DNA of 41,377 nucleotides from Planctomycetales bacterium (GCA_016235885.1 JACRIH010000251.1:1-41377); one strand, 5' to 3'; numbered from the stretch's first letter, positions 1-9,207 are shown. Notes: a model not told the origin generated them from the sequence alone. Numbers and translations are program-made.

Positions 1-12
1 CCTCACCCCCAA

Positions 13-37
13 CCCCTCTCCCCCAAGGGGAGAGGGG
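13..37. terminator. Perfect 11-bp hairpin just downstream of the DUF1553 gene
   Basis: An 11-bp perfect inverted repeat (13-23 with 27-37, 3-nt loop) of C/T-rich and G/A-rich arms lies two bases past the stop codon of the minus-strand gene ending at 40. No T-run follows on either strand in view, so it is not a textbook intrinsic terminator. Its position suggests 3'-end formation or transcript stabilisation. The C/T-rich sequence also looks like a dispersed repeat. Confidence 0.5.
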
Positions 38-39
38 AG

Positions 40-2892
40 TTAGTCGACGTAAACGAACTCGTTCAAATTCAAAACAAACAAACAGTAATTATTCAGCGCC
101 GTCTCTCGCGATTGGCCGTGATTCGCGATCAGTCGGTCGATCAGTCGCAGGCCGCGTTCGATTTCCGGCGGCGTTGGCTCTCGCGACAGGGCCAGAAGCA
201 AGGCCAGAGCCACTTGCGAATCGACTCCACCACTGGCTTCGCGACGCAGTCGTTCGGCGAACGCCGCGGCTTGTTGATTCGGGAATTCGCCGTTCAGCAT
301 CGCGAGCGATTGGCCCGGCTGCGTGGTGATGAAACGGGCTTCGCAACTACCGTCCGTTTCCGGGAAGTCAAAACTGGAGAGGAACGGTGTGATGAGCGAC
401 CGCTTCACGTGGATGTAGATCGCTCGCCGAGCTTGTTCCTCGGGCGAGGACTTGCCCCACCCCGAGCCGGGGACCGACTGTCCAGCCAGCACCTCGGCAG
501 AAATCGTGGGATAGAATCCCGGCCCGTGCATCGTCAAGTTCAGTCGACCGTTCGTTGCGTGGACCGTGTCGCGAACCTCCTCGGCACTCAGTCGTCGCGG
601 GTTGAATCGCCAAAACAAATCGTTGTTTGGATCGGCCTTCGCTCCGGCATCGTGCGACAACGACGCCTGCCGGTAGGCATTCGACATCACGATCAATTTG
701 TGCAGCGGCTTCAGTTGCCAGCCGTCGCGCACGAACTCAGACGCCAGCCAGTCGAGCAACTCGGGATGCGTGGGGCGATCGCCGAGCTGACCAAAGTTGT
801 TCGGCGAGCGCACGATGCCGCGTCCGAAATGATGTTGCCAGATCCGATTCACCATGACTCGCGACGTCTGGCGGTTGTCGGGCGAGACGATCCAGTTCGC
901 CAGCGCGAGACGTCGTCCCGATGTCTTCGCGCCCGGAGCTGGCTTTGGCAATGCCGGCGATCCGCCACCGAGGACGCTCAGAAACGCCGGTTCGACCTTG
1001 GCTCCCTGCGACTGCGGATTGCCACGGGCGAGGACAAACGATTCGGGCGGATTCGGACCGACTTCAGACACACACAGCGCATAGTCAGCCGGCACCTTGT
1101 GCCGCTTCAATTCGTCGAGTTCTTTCGTCAATCGCGAGTATTCTTCGTGCCGTTCCTTGCCGAGCACACGGGCACCTTCCGTTTTGATGAGCGACGTGAA
1201 GTCTTTCCGTTTCCCGCGACGATCCGCCAGCGGAACGCCTTCTTCCGTCGTGGCCGACAGATACCGGTTCTCGAACCCCGGTCCGGACCACATCACGGAC
1301 AATCCTTTGCCAGCTTTGGCTTGGAAGTAATCCAGCCGAATCGGAATGCGCCCCTGCTTGAGCGTCACCTTCGCGAGTTTCGGTTGCCCGACACCATGAA
1401 TGCCGTCGTACTTCAAAACTTCTCGCCCATCGACGACCAGCCGCGAACCGTCGTCCGAATCGAGGACGAACGTGTAATCGCCGTCGGCCGGAGTTTTTAG
1501 ACTGCCGACAAACACGAAGCCGAAGAAGTCCTCGCGAGTCGCGGGACGAATGTCAAAGAAAGCCGGTTCCAATTTCGCAACCGTTTCTGGCTTGAGACTG
1601 TCGAAGTCCGGCAGCTTGTTGAATGTGTCGCGGTAAAACCGAGATTCGAGTTCGTCCAGATCGGGGTTGTCGAGGTTTTGGTCACGCTTCGCGAATTGGT
1701 TTCGAAACTCCTGTTCCAGCGCGGTGACTCGCGATTGCGTGGCGTTCAATTTCTCCGCGTGAGCCTTTTGTGCGGCAGCGTACGCTTCGCGTGCGGCGTT
1801 GTTCGCGAAAACCGGCTGCTCGACATTCGGTCCGTATCCGTTCGGCGTGATGCCGCGGAAGAACGACAGCAGACTGTAGTAATCGGCCTGCGGAATCGGG
1901 TCGATCTTGTGATCGTGACAGCGGGCGCAGTTCACGGTCAGGCCTAGAAAACCCTGTGCAGTCGTTGTGATGATGTCATCCAAACCCTCGTACATCGCGA
2001 GCAGCCGGTCGGCCGGTTCGTCATCCCACAGACCGAGCCGATAGAACCCGGTGGCGATCAGCGAATCACTCGTCACGGTCGGCAGTTCGTCTCCGGCGAG
2101 TTGTTCGCGAACGAACTGATCGTACGGCTTGTCGTCATTGAACGACCGGATCACATAATCGCGAAACCGCCAAGCGTGCGGCTTGACTCCATCGCGCTCG
2201 TAGCTGTTCGTCTCGGCAAATCGGACCACGTCCAACCAATGCCGCGCCCACCGTTCGCCGTAACGCGGCGATGCGAGTAACCGATCAACGACCCTTTCGT
2301 ACGCGTCCGGCGATTCGTCAGCGACAAACGCGGCCACCTCGGCCGGGTTAGGGGGCAGTCCTGTGATGTCGAACGTGATCCGACGGAGCAGCGCGACTTT
2401 TTCCGCCGGTGCCGACAGTGTCAGCCCGCGCTGTTCGAGCTTGGCAATGATGAACGCATCAATCGGGTTTCGCACCACAGCCTTGTTCCGCACCTCCGGC
2501 GGCGACACTTTCTGCAGTGGTTCAAACGCCCAGTGCCCGGTCCATTTCGCCCCCTGCGCGATCCATCGCCGGATCAATCCCATTTCCTCCGCACTGAGCG
2601 GTTTGCCTTTCGGCGGCATGCGGAGCGACGCATCGTCCGTGGCGATCCGTTCGAGGATCACGCTCTCGTCCGGCTTGCCCGGCACGATGGCGCGGTCGCC
2701 CGAATCGAGTTCCGCCAGCGCCGCCTCGTGCTTGTTCAGCCGCAATCCCCCTTTGTCTTCATCCGGACCGTGACACGCAAAACATCGCCGCGCGAAGAGC
2801 GGTTGAATGTCGCGACCGAAGTCCACGGACGGCCCTTGCGCGTGCGCTATTCCAACGAACGATATCAGCACGAGCAATGTGAGTACGATCAT
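40..2892 (-). CDS. Planctomycete cytochrome C / DUF1549 / PA14 / DUF1553 secreted protein
   Basis: A secreted or periplasmic protein of about 950 aa, in a family very abundant in planctomycetes and of unproven function, often proposed to act in polysaccharide use. The start at 2892 is chosen because it gives a clean signal peptide (residues 1-19, ending AHAQ). The longer reading frame to 3126 would run through a palindromic repeat and overlap the divergent regulator. Domains in order: planctomycete cytochrome C with CFACH (Cys37, Cys40, His41); DUF1549 at about 140-345 containing a second CARCH (Cys322, Cys325, His326); a PA14-like carbohydrate-binding module at about 455-545; DUF1553 at about 680-920. 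The nearby DUF1501 gene at 4096 is the usual partner. Family assignment is firm; substrate and role are inference. Confidence 0.93.
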   Translation of the reverse strand: MIVLTLLVLISFVGIAHAQGPSVDFGRDIQPLFARRCFACHGPDEDKGGLRLNKHEAALAELDSGDRAIVPGKPDESVILERIATDDASLRMPPKGKPLSAEEMGLIRRWIAQGAKWTGHWAFEPLQKVSPPEVRNKAVVRNPIDAFIIAKLEQRGLTLSAPAEKVALLRRITFDITGLPPNPAEVAAFVADESPDAYERVVDRLLASPRYGERWARHWLDVVRFAETNSYERDGVKPHAWRFRDYVIRSFNDDKPYDQFVREQLAGDELPTVTSDSLIATGFYRLGLWDDEPADRLLAMYEGLDDIITTTAQGFLGLTVNCARCHDHKIDPIPQADYYSLLSFFRGITPNGYGPNVEQPVFANNAAREAYAAAQKAHAEKLNATQSRVTALEQEFRNQFAKRDQNLDNPDLDELESRFYRDTFNKLPDFDSLKPETVAKLEPAFFDIRPATREDFFGFVFVGSLKTPADGDYTFVLDSDDGSRLVVDGREVLKYDGIHGVGQPKLAKVTLKQGRIPIRLDYFQAKAGKGLSVMWSGPGFENRYLSATTEEGVPLADRRGKRKDFTSLIKTEGARVLGKERHEEYSRLTKELDELKRHKVPADYALCVSEVGPNPPESFVLARGNPQSQGAKVEPAFLSVLGGGSPALPKPAPGAKTSGRRLALANWIVSPDNRQTSRVMVNRIWQHHFGRGIVRSPNNFGQLGDRPTHPELLDWLASEFVRDGWQLKPLHKLIVMSNAYRQASLSHDAGAKADPNNDLFWRFNPRRLSAEEVRDTVHATNGRLNLTMHGPGFYPTISAEVLAGQSVPGSGWGKSSPEEQARRAIYIHVKRSLITPFLSSFDFPETDGSCEARFITTQPGQSLAMLNGEFPNQQAAAFAERLRREASGGVDSQVALALLLALSREPTPPEIERGLRLIDRLIANHGQSRETALNNYCLFVLNLNEFVYVD

Positions 2893-2894
2893 TC

Positions 2895-2942
2895 GTGGAA
2901 CAGGCGTCTCGCCTGTTCGCATCGACGGGACGCCGATGCCAC
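2895..2942. repeat. Palindromic repeat in the 5' leader of the DUF1553 gene
   Basis: A 9-bp perfect stem (2898-2906 with 2910-2918, 3-nt loop) sits inside a longer element that begins GTGG and ends CCAC. It lies immediately upstream of the ATG at 2892, so the transcript leader would carry a hairpin. If translated in frame it yields the peptide pieces MRTGETPVPR, which is why a longer start for the gene is misleading. Confidence 0.55.
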
Positions 2943-3151
2943 GTTCATTGGCTGACAGGAGCAGTCGGTACAACATGAGATAACCTTGTGGACGCTGACC
3001 CAGGCGTGCGGTAGTTTGGAGGCCGATCAAGGGCCGCATCGGCCTCGCGGAAGGTGACAACATCGTATCTGCCGCTCGCTCGGACGCCATGCGAAAAGCC
3101 GACACCAGCCTATCCGAAACCGACATCCGCAGTCCACGGGCGAAGGCTTGG

Positions 3152-3964
3152 ATGGTGCGTGCGGACGAACGCGATTTGCGGACGTGGCTGAAGTCGGCTC
3201 CGGTCTGCTCACTGCTCGGACCGCATCAAATTGCGCATGTCGGCGTGGCTTCGATGCCCGATCCATTTCGCATCGTGCGCACGAAACTCGGCGGAAGCTA
3301 CTTCTTGGCCTGTCATGGCGGCGAGGGGCGAGTGTTGATCGACGGGCGGTGGGTGAGATGCCGTGCGGGGCAGGCGTTCCTGCTGCCGCCGGGGACACTG
3401 CATGCGTTTCATACGTCGCCCGGCAAGACGTGGGACATTGTGTGGGTTCGCTATCACGAAAGAACCGGTCAGCGCCCCGTGGCGCGTGCCAACTCGCCGG
3501 TTCTTGCCAGATTCGACTCCGCACCGCTGCTCCATGCGATCCTCGGCTTGCACCATGAATGTTTGACAACCGCAGTCCCCGCGGCCCTCGGCCAATGGGT
3601 GCAACTGGTGCAGAACTATGTGCAACGCTTCGCTCAACCGGCTGGCATGGATGAACGGATTTGGAAGCTGTGGGAAATGGTTGCCGCCGACCTGAGCCAT
3701 CCCTGGACGATCGACGGACTGGCCCGCTCCGCGCACTTGGGCGAAAAGCAACTCCAACGCTTGTGTCGTCATGAATTGGGCCGCAGTCCGCGCCAACAAC
3801 TGATCTGGCTCCGCATGCGCCGCGCCGCCGAATTGCTTTCCTCCGGTGGTGGCAAGATCGCCACAATTGCCGCTCAAGTTGGCTACCAGAACCCATTCGT
3901 GTTCTCGTCAACGTTCAAGCGGTGTCTCGGCTGGCCGCCGTCGGAGTATCCGGGACGAAAGTGA
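3152..3964 (+). CDS. AraC-family transcriptional regulator
   Basis: A DNA-binding regulator of about 270 aa. The N-terminal half is a cupin-like sensing domain (RVLIDGRWVRCRAGQAFLLP, then LHAFHTSPGKTW). The C-terminal 100 residues hold the two helix-turn-helix motifs of the AraC family (WTIDGLARSAHLGEKQLQRL and KIATIAAQVGYQNPFVFSST, then FKRCLGWPPSEY). The start at 3152 has a GAAGG Shine-Dalgarno 5 nt upstream; an in-frame ATG at 3089 would add 21 residues and is possible. The gene is divergent from the DUF1553 gene and upstream of a DUF1501 gene. It is a likely local regulator of this pair, sensing perhaps a sugar; the ligand is unknown. Confidence 0.9.
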   Translation: MVRADERDLRTWLKSAPVCSLLGPHQIAHVGVASMPDPFRIVRTKLGGSYFLACHGGEGRVLIDGRWVRCRAGQAFLLPPGTLHAFHTSPGKTWDIVWVRYHERTGQRPVARANSPVLARFDSAPLLHAILGLHHECLTTAVPAALGQWVQLVQNYVQRFAQPAGMDERIWKLWEMVAADLSHPWTIDGLARSAHLGEKQLQRLCRHELGRSPRQQLIWLRMRRAAELLSSGGGKIATIAAQVGYQNPFVFSSTFKRCLGWPPSEYPGRK

Positions 3965-4095
3965 AGTCGTTGGACTTGCACGAACCCGCCATCTCCTGAC
4001 AGACTTGATGACCGGTGTTCATCTTTCAAACAAGGCCGGTACAATCTCGCGAGTTCGTTCGGTATCGTTCCGCAGTCGCAGCCCGAGGTGACGGC

Positions 4096-5514
4096 ATGTT
4101 GTCAGTGTGGGGCCATCCCGTTCGCAACTGCGAAGGCGTCTCGCGCCGCGAGTGGCTGCGAGTTGGCGGTCTCGGCACGCTGGGATTGAGCTTGGCGGAT
4201 TTGACCGCCCGAAAGGCAATCGCCCGCCCTGACACGACAGCGCGGGAATCGGCTGTGAAGTCGCCGTCATTCGGTCGCGCGAAATCGTGCATCGTCCTGT
4301 TCCTGTTTGGGGCACCGGCACATCAGGACACGTGGGATTTGAAACCGGAAGCCCCCGCCGACGTGCGCGGCGAATTCCAGCCGATCTCGACCAACGTCCC
4401 CGGCACATTTGTCAGCGAGCACATCCCGCTGTTGGCTTCGATGGCCGACCGTTTTGCCTTGATTCGCTCGGTCACGCATCCGGACAACACGCACACGGTC
4501 GCGATGCACTACATGCTGACGGGCGTCCGGCACCTGCGTCCGGCCACGAATCCTCAGAATGCAGCCGACGACTTCCCGTGCTTCGGCGCGGTGATGAACT
4601 ACGTGCGCGCCGATCAGCGGCGGGCTAGCGGTGACGCGGGATCGGGATTGCCTGCGGCTGTCAGCCTGAACTCGCCAGCGAATCAGGTGTCAGCGAACAA
4701 CCATATTTTTCCCGGCTTCTTCGCGGGCTTTCTCGGTCGTGCCTGCGATCCATTCTTCGTGTCGCAGCATCCACACGATCCGAAGTTCAATCCGTTTCCC
4801 TCCGCCGTGGACCCGGAACGGCTGGTGGATCGCAAGCGTCTGTTGACCGACTTGGCCGCGCCGACGCGTCACGTCGAACCGGCAACCACCGAGCGATCGT
4901 TTGCGACGTACTATGACCAGGCGTTTCAACTCGTCACGTCTCCCGCGGCCCGGCATGCGTTCGCGATCGAACAAGAACCGGAAGCACTTCGCGCCCGTTA
5001 CGGAACCACGCCGTTTGGACAGGGTTGCCTGCTGGCTCGGCGGCTGGTCGAAGCGGGCGTCCCGTTGGTCACCGTGAATTGGGAACGCGATGACGCCTAC
5101 TGGGACACGCACGCCAACAATTTTCGCGACCACAAACAAAAACTCCTGCCGAACATGGACCGCGGTTTGTCGGCGTTGCTGACCGACCTCGAACAGCGCG
5201 GCCTGCTCTCCGAAACCTTGGTCGTCGTGCTGGGCGAATTCGGTCGCACGCCGAAAATCAACGCGAATGCCGGTCGCGATCATTGGGCACCCTGTAACAC
5301 GGTCGTGTTGGCCGGAGCCGGGATTTCCGGCGGTCAAGTTCATGGTGCATCGGATCGCCTCGCCGCCTACCCAGCTCGCGACCCCGTGCTCCCCGAAGAC
5401 TTGGCGGCGACGATCTACCATCTGCTGGGGATTCCGCCGGAGTTCACATTGAAGAACGCTGAGGGCCGTCCGACAGCGCTATCGACCGGCAATCCCGTCT
5501 GGCCACTTTTGTAA
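4096..5514 (+). CDS. DUF1501 domain protein
   Basis: About 472 aa. DUF1501 proteins share the alkaline phosphatase/sulfatase-like fold and in planctomycetes are usually encoded beside DUF1549/DUF1553 proteins; their reaction is not established. The N-terminus has a twin-arginine-like signal (VSRREWLRVGGLGTLGLSLA), implying Tat export. Family landmarks are visible: LFLFGAPAHQDTWDLKP near the start and GEFGRTPKIN followed by GRDHW near the end. The ATG at 4096 is chosen because GAGGTGA lies 4 nt upstream; an in-frame ATG at 4015 would place 27 unlikely residues before the Tat motif. The gene is codirectional with the AraC-type gene, about 130 bp downstream of it, and is followed at once by a 27-bp inverted repeat. 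Confidence 0.92.
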   Translation: MLSVWGHPVRNCEGVSRREWLRVGGLGTLGLSLADLTARKAIARPDTTARESAVKSPSFGRAKSCIVLFLFGAPAHQDTWDLKPEAPADVRGEFQPISTNVPGTFVSEHIPLLASMADRFALIRSVTHPDNTHTVAMHYMLTGVRHLRPATNPQNAADDFPCFGAVMNYVRADQRRASGDAGSGLPAAVSLNSPANQVSANNHIFPGFFAGFLGRACDPFFVSQHPHDPKFNPFPSAVDPERLVDRKRLLTDLAAPTRHVEPATTERSFATYYDQAFQLVTSPAARHAFAIEQEPEALRARYGTTPFGQGCLLARRLVEAGVPLVTVNWERDDAYWDTHANNFRDHKQKLLPNMDRGLSALLTDLEQRGLLSETLVVVLGEFGRTPKINANAGRDHWAPCNTVVLAGAGISGGQVHGASDRLAAYPARDPVLPEDLAATIYHLLGIPPEFTLKNAEGRPTALSTGNPVWPLL

Positions 5515-5578
5515 GTAGGATGGGCACTCTTGCCCGTCCGTCATTTATCAAACGGACGGGCAAGAGTGCCCATCCTAC
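5515..5578. repeat. Perfect 27-bp inverted repeat, 10-nt loop
   Basis: Arms 5515-5541 and 5552-5578 are exactly complementary. The left arm starts at the first base after the DUF1501 stop codon, and the right arm ends 12 bases before the mmsA start. RNA from either strand would form a very stable hairpin. It may end the upstream transcript or insulate mmsA. There is no poly-T tail. It resembles the other GTAG...CTAC-bounded elements at 23758, 26456 and 33713. Confidence 0.85.
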
Positions 5579-5590
5579 GGAGCAATACGC

Positions 5591-7081
5591 ATGTCCGCGT
5601 CTGTCGTGAATCGTACCGAGGTTCCGATTCTGGCGGGCGAGTTATGGTTGGTTCCCGACGTCACCGAATTCGGCGATGCCTTCAATCCATCGTCCGGCGA
5701 AATCATCGCCCGCGTGCCGCTGTGTGGAGCCGCTCAAGTCGATCAAGTCGTCCAGTCGGCGAAGCAAGCGTTCGTCACGTGGTCGCAAACGCCGGCTCCA
5801 AAACGGGCGGCGATCCTGTTTGCGTACAAAGCCAAGTTGGAAGCGGCGTTTGAAGAACTCGCGACACTCATCACTCGCGAAAACGGCAAGACGCGGGAGG
5901 AGGCTCGCGGCGATGTGCGGCGCGGGATCGAAGTGGTCGAATTCGCCTGCGGCATCTCGCATCTCGCGAAGGGTGAGACGTTGCCGCAACTTGCCGAGCA
6001 CATCGACGGCGTGACGATGCGCGAACCGATCGGTGTGTGCGCGGGGATCACGCCGTTCAATTTCCCGGCGATGGTCCCGCTGTGGATGTTCCCACTCGCC
6101 ATCGCGTGCGGCAACACGTTCGTTCTCAAGCCGAGCGAGAAAGTGCCGCTGACCGCCGTGCGACTGGCCGAACTGGCGCTGGAAGCCGGCCTGCCTGCCG
6201 GTGTCCTGAACATCGTGCATGGCGGCCGGGATGTCGTCGATGCGCTACTGACTCATCCCGACATCGCCGCGATCAGTTTCGTCGGATCCACTCGCGTGGC
6301 CGAACACGTGTACGTCACCGGGTGCCGTCACGGCAAGCGTGTGCAAGCGGCTGGCGGTGCGAAGAACGTGATGGTCGTAATGCCCGACGCCGATCCCGAT
6401 CCCACGATCCGCGCGATCGTCGGCGCGGCGTACGGCTGCGCCGGACAACGCTGCATGGCGGGATCGGTCTTGATGGGCGTGACCGACGCGGTGATCCGCG
6501 TCCGTGACCGATTGGCCGCCGCAGTCGACGGCCTGCTGGTGGACGACACAGTTTCCAATCCGTCGGCTCAGATGGGCCCCGTCATCGACGCCACCGCGCG
6601 CGACCGCATTCTAAAATCCATCCAGGAGGGAGTCGCCTCGGGCGCGAAGCTGATTTGCGGCGCAGGCGGCGCGGTCCCCGAGCGCGGTTTCTTCGTGCGC
6701 CCCGCGCTGTTCGATGACGCCCACCCGGAGATGCCCATCGCACAGGAAGAAATCTTCGGCCCCGTTCTGACGATGCTGCACTCCGCGAACCTCGACGAAG
6801 CCATCGCCTGGGCGAATCGCAGTTCCTACGGCAACGGAGCGGTCCTGTTCACCGACAGCGGCGCGGCGGCTCGCCAGTTCACGCGAGACATCCGCTGCGG
6901 CATGGTTGGCATCAACGTGGGCGTCCCCGCCCCGTCCGCCATGTTCTCATTCTCGGGATGGAACCGCTCGTTTTTCGGCGACCTACACGTGCAGGGCCTC
7001 GAAGGCATCTTCTTCTACACGCGGCAAAAAATCGTACTTTCCCGCTGGGATGATTCGTACCGCCGCGTGCAGGGCTGGTGA
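5591..7081 (+). CDS. mmsA: CoA-acylating methylmalonate-semialdehyde dehydrogenase
   Basis: A 496-aa cytosolic aldehyde dehydrogenase that oxidises methylmalonate semialdehyde (valine and inositol catabolism) to propionyl-CoA with NAD+ and CoA. Seen: the NAD-binding segment with TPFNFP (Asn157), the catalytic Cys288 in GQRCMA, and AAGGAKN where ordinary ALDHs have the general-base Glu in ELGGKN, the diagnostic change of the CoA-acylating group. The C-terminus contains QEEIFGPVLTML and GMVGINVGVPAP, typical of MmsA. Length is normal. No other valine or inositol genes flank it in this window. Confidence 0.95.
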   Translation: MSASVVNRTEVPILAGELWLVPDVTEFGDAFNPSSGEIIARVPLCGAAQVDQVVQSAKQAFVTWSQTPAPKRAAILFAYKAKLEAAFEELATLITRENGKTREEARGDVRRGIEVVEFACGISHLAKGETLPQLAEHIDGVTMREPIGVCAGITPFNFPAMVPLWMFPLAIACGNTFVLKPSEKVPLTAVRLAELALEAGLPAGVLNIVHGGRDVVDALLTHPDIAAISFVGSTRVAEHVYVTGCRHGKRVQAAGGAKNVMVVMPDADPDPTIRAIVGAAYGCAGQRCMAGSVLMGVTDAVIRVRDRLAAAVDGLLVDDTVSNPSAQMGPVIDATARDRILKSIQEGVASGAKLICGAGGAVPERGFFVRPALFDDAHPEMPIAQEEIFGPVLTMLHSANLDEAIAWANRSSYGNGAVLFTDSGAAARQFTRDIRCGMVGINVGVPAPSAMFSFSGWNRSFFGDLHVQGLEGIFFYTRQKIVLSRWDDSYRRVQGW

Positions 7082-7176
7082 ATGGGAACGGGGTCGAGGC
7101 AACCGGCACACACCAGCGAGTTGCCATCGAGGGGGTAAGGTGGGCAATGATCATGCGGAAGCCAACTCGCTCCCGA

Positions 7177-8283
7177 TCAATTCTCGTATTTTGCGGGGCT
7201 GGCTGTGGGGAAATGCAGCGTGAAACTGGTGCCTGCGCCGGGCTCGCTATCGACTCGAATGAAACCGCCGTTTCGCCGAACAATTGTATAGACCGTGGCC
7301 AACCCCAATCCGGTGCCCTGTTCCGGTCGCTTGGTGGTGAAGTAAGGTTCAAAGATCAGGGGTTTCGTTTGTTCATCCATTCCACATCCGGTATCGCGAA
7401 CGGTGAGCGAAACGAATGCGTCGGGACGGGTTCCCGGGACCAATCGGGCCGCATCTTCGTTGAGGGGAACATTGTTCGTTTCGATGGTGAGCGTTCCCCC
7501 GTTGGGCATGGCATCACGAGCATTGATCGCCAGGTTGATGAGCACCTGCTCGAGTTGTTTCCGATCCGCGTTGATCAGCCCCTTGTGGGCGGACAACGTT
7601 GTGACCAATTGAATTCGACCTCCCACGGCCTGTTGCAACATGCGCTGGATTCCTGAAATCAGCGTGTTGAGATTCAGGATTTGAGGGACGATGATCTCGT
7701 CGCGACCTACGAGCAACAGGCGTCTGGCGAGGTTTCCCAAATCGTCGTCGGCTTTCCGGATGTCGTCGATGATCTGACGCTGTGCAGGTGTCAGATTCTC
7801 CGCCGCGCCCAAGGTTTCAATGTATCCGGCGATGACCGTGAGCAGATTGTTGCAATCATGGGCGACCTCTGCCACAGCCATGCTGAGGGGTTCCGTCCTA
7901 GCGGTCCTAGACGCGGGTTCTCTCACTTCGGGAACGGTCTCCGCCAGCCGCCGTTGACCAGCGAGCTCACGACAGAACACCTGAATCATTGGTTCATCGG
8001 AGTCCGGGGAACGCGATGAGATCATTTCCAAATCAACTTCAACTGGAGTCCCATCCAACCGAATCAGCTTTTGATCCACGAGACGTGCGGTCATCACCTT
8101 GTCCAGCCGAGCCATCCGTTCCCGCAGAGTTGGCCGACAATCGGGATGAATAAACTCGAATAACGACCGCCCAAGGACTTGCTTCGAATCCGCAGCCCCG
8201 ATCAGTCGAAGCCCCACCTGATTCATGTAAGTGATGCGATTCGATTTGATGACGAAGATCATTTCCGGTGACATCCTGACCAT
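7177..8283 (-). CDS. PAS-domain sensor histidine kinase
   Basis: A soluble histidine kinase of 368 aa with no membrane segment. A PAS domain occupies about residues 4-110 (FVIKSNRITYMNQVGLRLIG). The H-box is EVAHDCNNLLTVIAGY with His142, of the kind seen in hybrid PAS kinases of the HDxNNLL class, followed by a HATPase_c domain with the N-box NLAINARDAMP, the G1 box DTGCGM (Asp297), FEPYFTTK and GTGLGLATVYTIV. There is no receiver domain, and no response-regulator gene lies next to it, so this is an orphan kinase. Alternative starts a few codons inside (8274) are possible. The stimulus is unknown. Confidence 0.9.
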   Translation of the reverse strand: MVRMSPEMIFVIKSNRITYMNQVGLRLIGAADSKQVLGRSLFEFIHPDCRPTLRERMARLDKVMTARLVDQKLIRLDGTPVEVDLEMISSRSPDSDEPMIQVFCRELAGQRRLAETVPEVREPASRTARTEPLSMAVAEVAHDCNNLLTVIAGYIETLGAAENLTPAQRQIIDDIRKADDDLGNLARRLLLVGRDEIIVPQILNLNTLISGIQRMLQQAVGGRIQLVTTLSAHKGLINADRKQLEQVLINLAINARDAMPNGGTLTIETNNVPLNEDAARLVPGTRPDAFVSLTVRDTGCGMDEQTKPLIFEPYFTTKRPEQGTGLGLATVYTIVRRNGGFIRVDSEPGAGTSFTLHFPTASPAKYEN

Positions 8284-8644
8284 TCCTGGGTATCGGTTTT
8301 AGTATTGCTGTGACGGTTCAACCTTGACGTTTCCGACAAAAGTGGTCGGGCGAGGGCCGCAGCAGCCCTGATCGTGTTTTTTTTACGGCGAACTCTGATG
8401 ACTGACGCTCCACTCATCTGAATGGGAATACTGTTTGTGGCGTTCAATGCGATCAGAATCACTGCTCTCCACCTGATAAATCGAAATCCCTCGAAGTTAC
8501 CGGACAAAAATCTTGAGTTTTTTTCGAATTCCAACCAAAGTGCTCACGGACTCGTCTCCAATAAAACGGCAGGTCGTTACGCCGTAAGCCGTAACATCGT
8601 TCGTTGACACCCTGTGACAGGAGCCGTACAGTGTCGCCCGCGAT
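8284..8644. other. Gene-free stretch between the histidine kinase and tRNA-Arg
   Basis: I find no credible gene here. It holds the upstream region of the histidine kinase (minus) and the tRNA promoter near its right end. A T8 run near 8376 lacks a convincing stem in front of it. Confidence 0.5.
8604..8632 (+). promoter_or_regulatory. Sigma70-type promoter of tRNA-Arg
   Basis: TTGACA at 8604-8609, a 17-bp spacer and TACAGT at 8627-8632. Expected transcription start is near 8639, about 6 nt before the tRNA. The -35 box is a consensus match and the spacing is ideal. Confidence 0.65.
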
Positions 8645-8718
8645 GTCTCCGTAGCTCAATTGGATAGAGCGTCGGCCTCCGAAGCCGAAGGTTGCAAGTT
8701 CGAATCTTGCCGGGGACG
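8645..8718 (+). tRNA. tRNA-Arg (anticodon CCG)
   Basis: A 74-nt cloverleaf folds by hand: acceptor 8645-8651 with 8711-8717 (one G-U pair), D-arm GCTC/GAGC, anticodon stem 8672-8676 with 8684-8688 around loop CTCCGAA (anticodon CCG at 8679-8681), T-arm GCAAG/CTTGC with loop TTCGAAT, discriminator G at 8718. CCA is not encoded. It reads arginine CGG codons. Confidence 0.95.
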
Positions 8719-8982
8719 CTTTGACAAGTCTCGCTGAGCCCAGAAGTTAGAGTTCCCAAGTGTGTTGGGCTGCGCGGCGACTGAAGCCGTTGCGCGCCGT
8801 TCATGGACGGTCCCGCACGTCTTCGATGCGGCGTACTCCTTACCGACAGTCCGGGCTGCATTTCGATGTACGAAGTAGGCAAATACGCCGCCGTATGATC
8901 GATGACCGGAGCCTAATTCGCTGCCCCGAGAACGATCCCAAGGGCATCGCTGGCTGATCAAATCGTCAGTCGTCGCCTTCCA

Positions 8983-9207
8983 TCAGTCCGACTCGCTCGT
9001 TCCCCACGCTCGCACCGAGCCGTCTTCGTCAAATTCGATGTGGATGACGTTGGGGTGGCAACACACCGGACAGTCCTCGACGAATTGCTGATCCGCTCCT
9101 GCCGAAGCGTCGACTGGGACGACAATCTCCTCACCGCAGGCGTCGCACACGTAACTCGCCTCATCCGGAACGGAACGTCGGTTCGTTCTGCGATTCTTCC
9201 GTTTCAT
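8983..9207 (-). CDS. CPXCG-motif cysteine-rich small protein
   Basis: A 74-aa protein with YVCDACGEEI near residue 20 and VEDCPVCCHPNVIHI further on, the pattern of the Cys_rich_CPXG family, probably a small metal-binding protein of unknown role. The start at 9207 is chosen because the basic N-terminus MKRKNRRTNRR leads directly into the motif; an upstream in-frame ATG at 9297 would overlap the neighbouring gene. It lies 25 bp downstream of the PaiB-like gene on the same strand and is likely cotranscribed with it. Confidence 0.85.
   Translation of the reverse strand: MKRKNRRTNRRSVPDEASYVCDACGEEIVVPVDASAGADQQFVEDCPVCCHPNVIHIEFDEDGSVRAWGTSESD

Noticed and set aside
112-1500. Long plus-strand open frame of about 460 codons
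   Set aside because: It lies antisense to the DUF1549/DUF1553 gene, is rich in Arg, and shows no domain; a shadow of GC-rich codon use.
3470-3510. Possible repeat insertion within the AraC gene
   Set aside because: Sequence near GQRPVARAN is not palindromic and has no second copy in the window.
8340-8385. T8 run near 8376 as a terminator
   Set aside because: The nearest stem (GGGC/GCCC) is only 4 bp and lies several bases from the T-run.
8656-8961. Minus-strand open frame containing RQDSNLQPSASEADALSN
   Set aside because: This peptide is the translation of the antisense strand of tRNA-Arg(CCG), a well-known spurious annotation.
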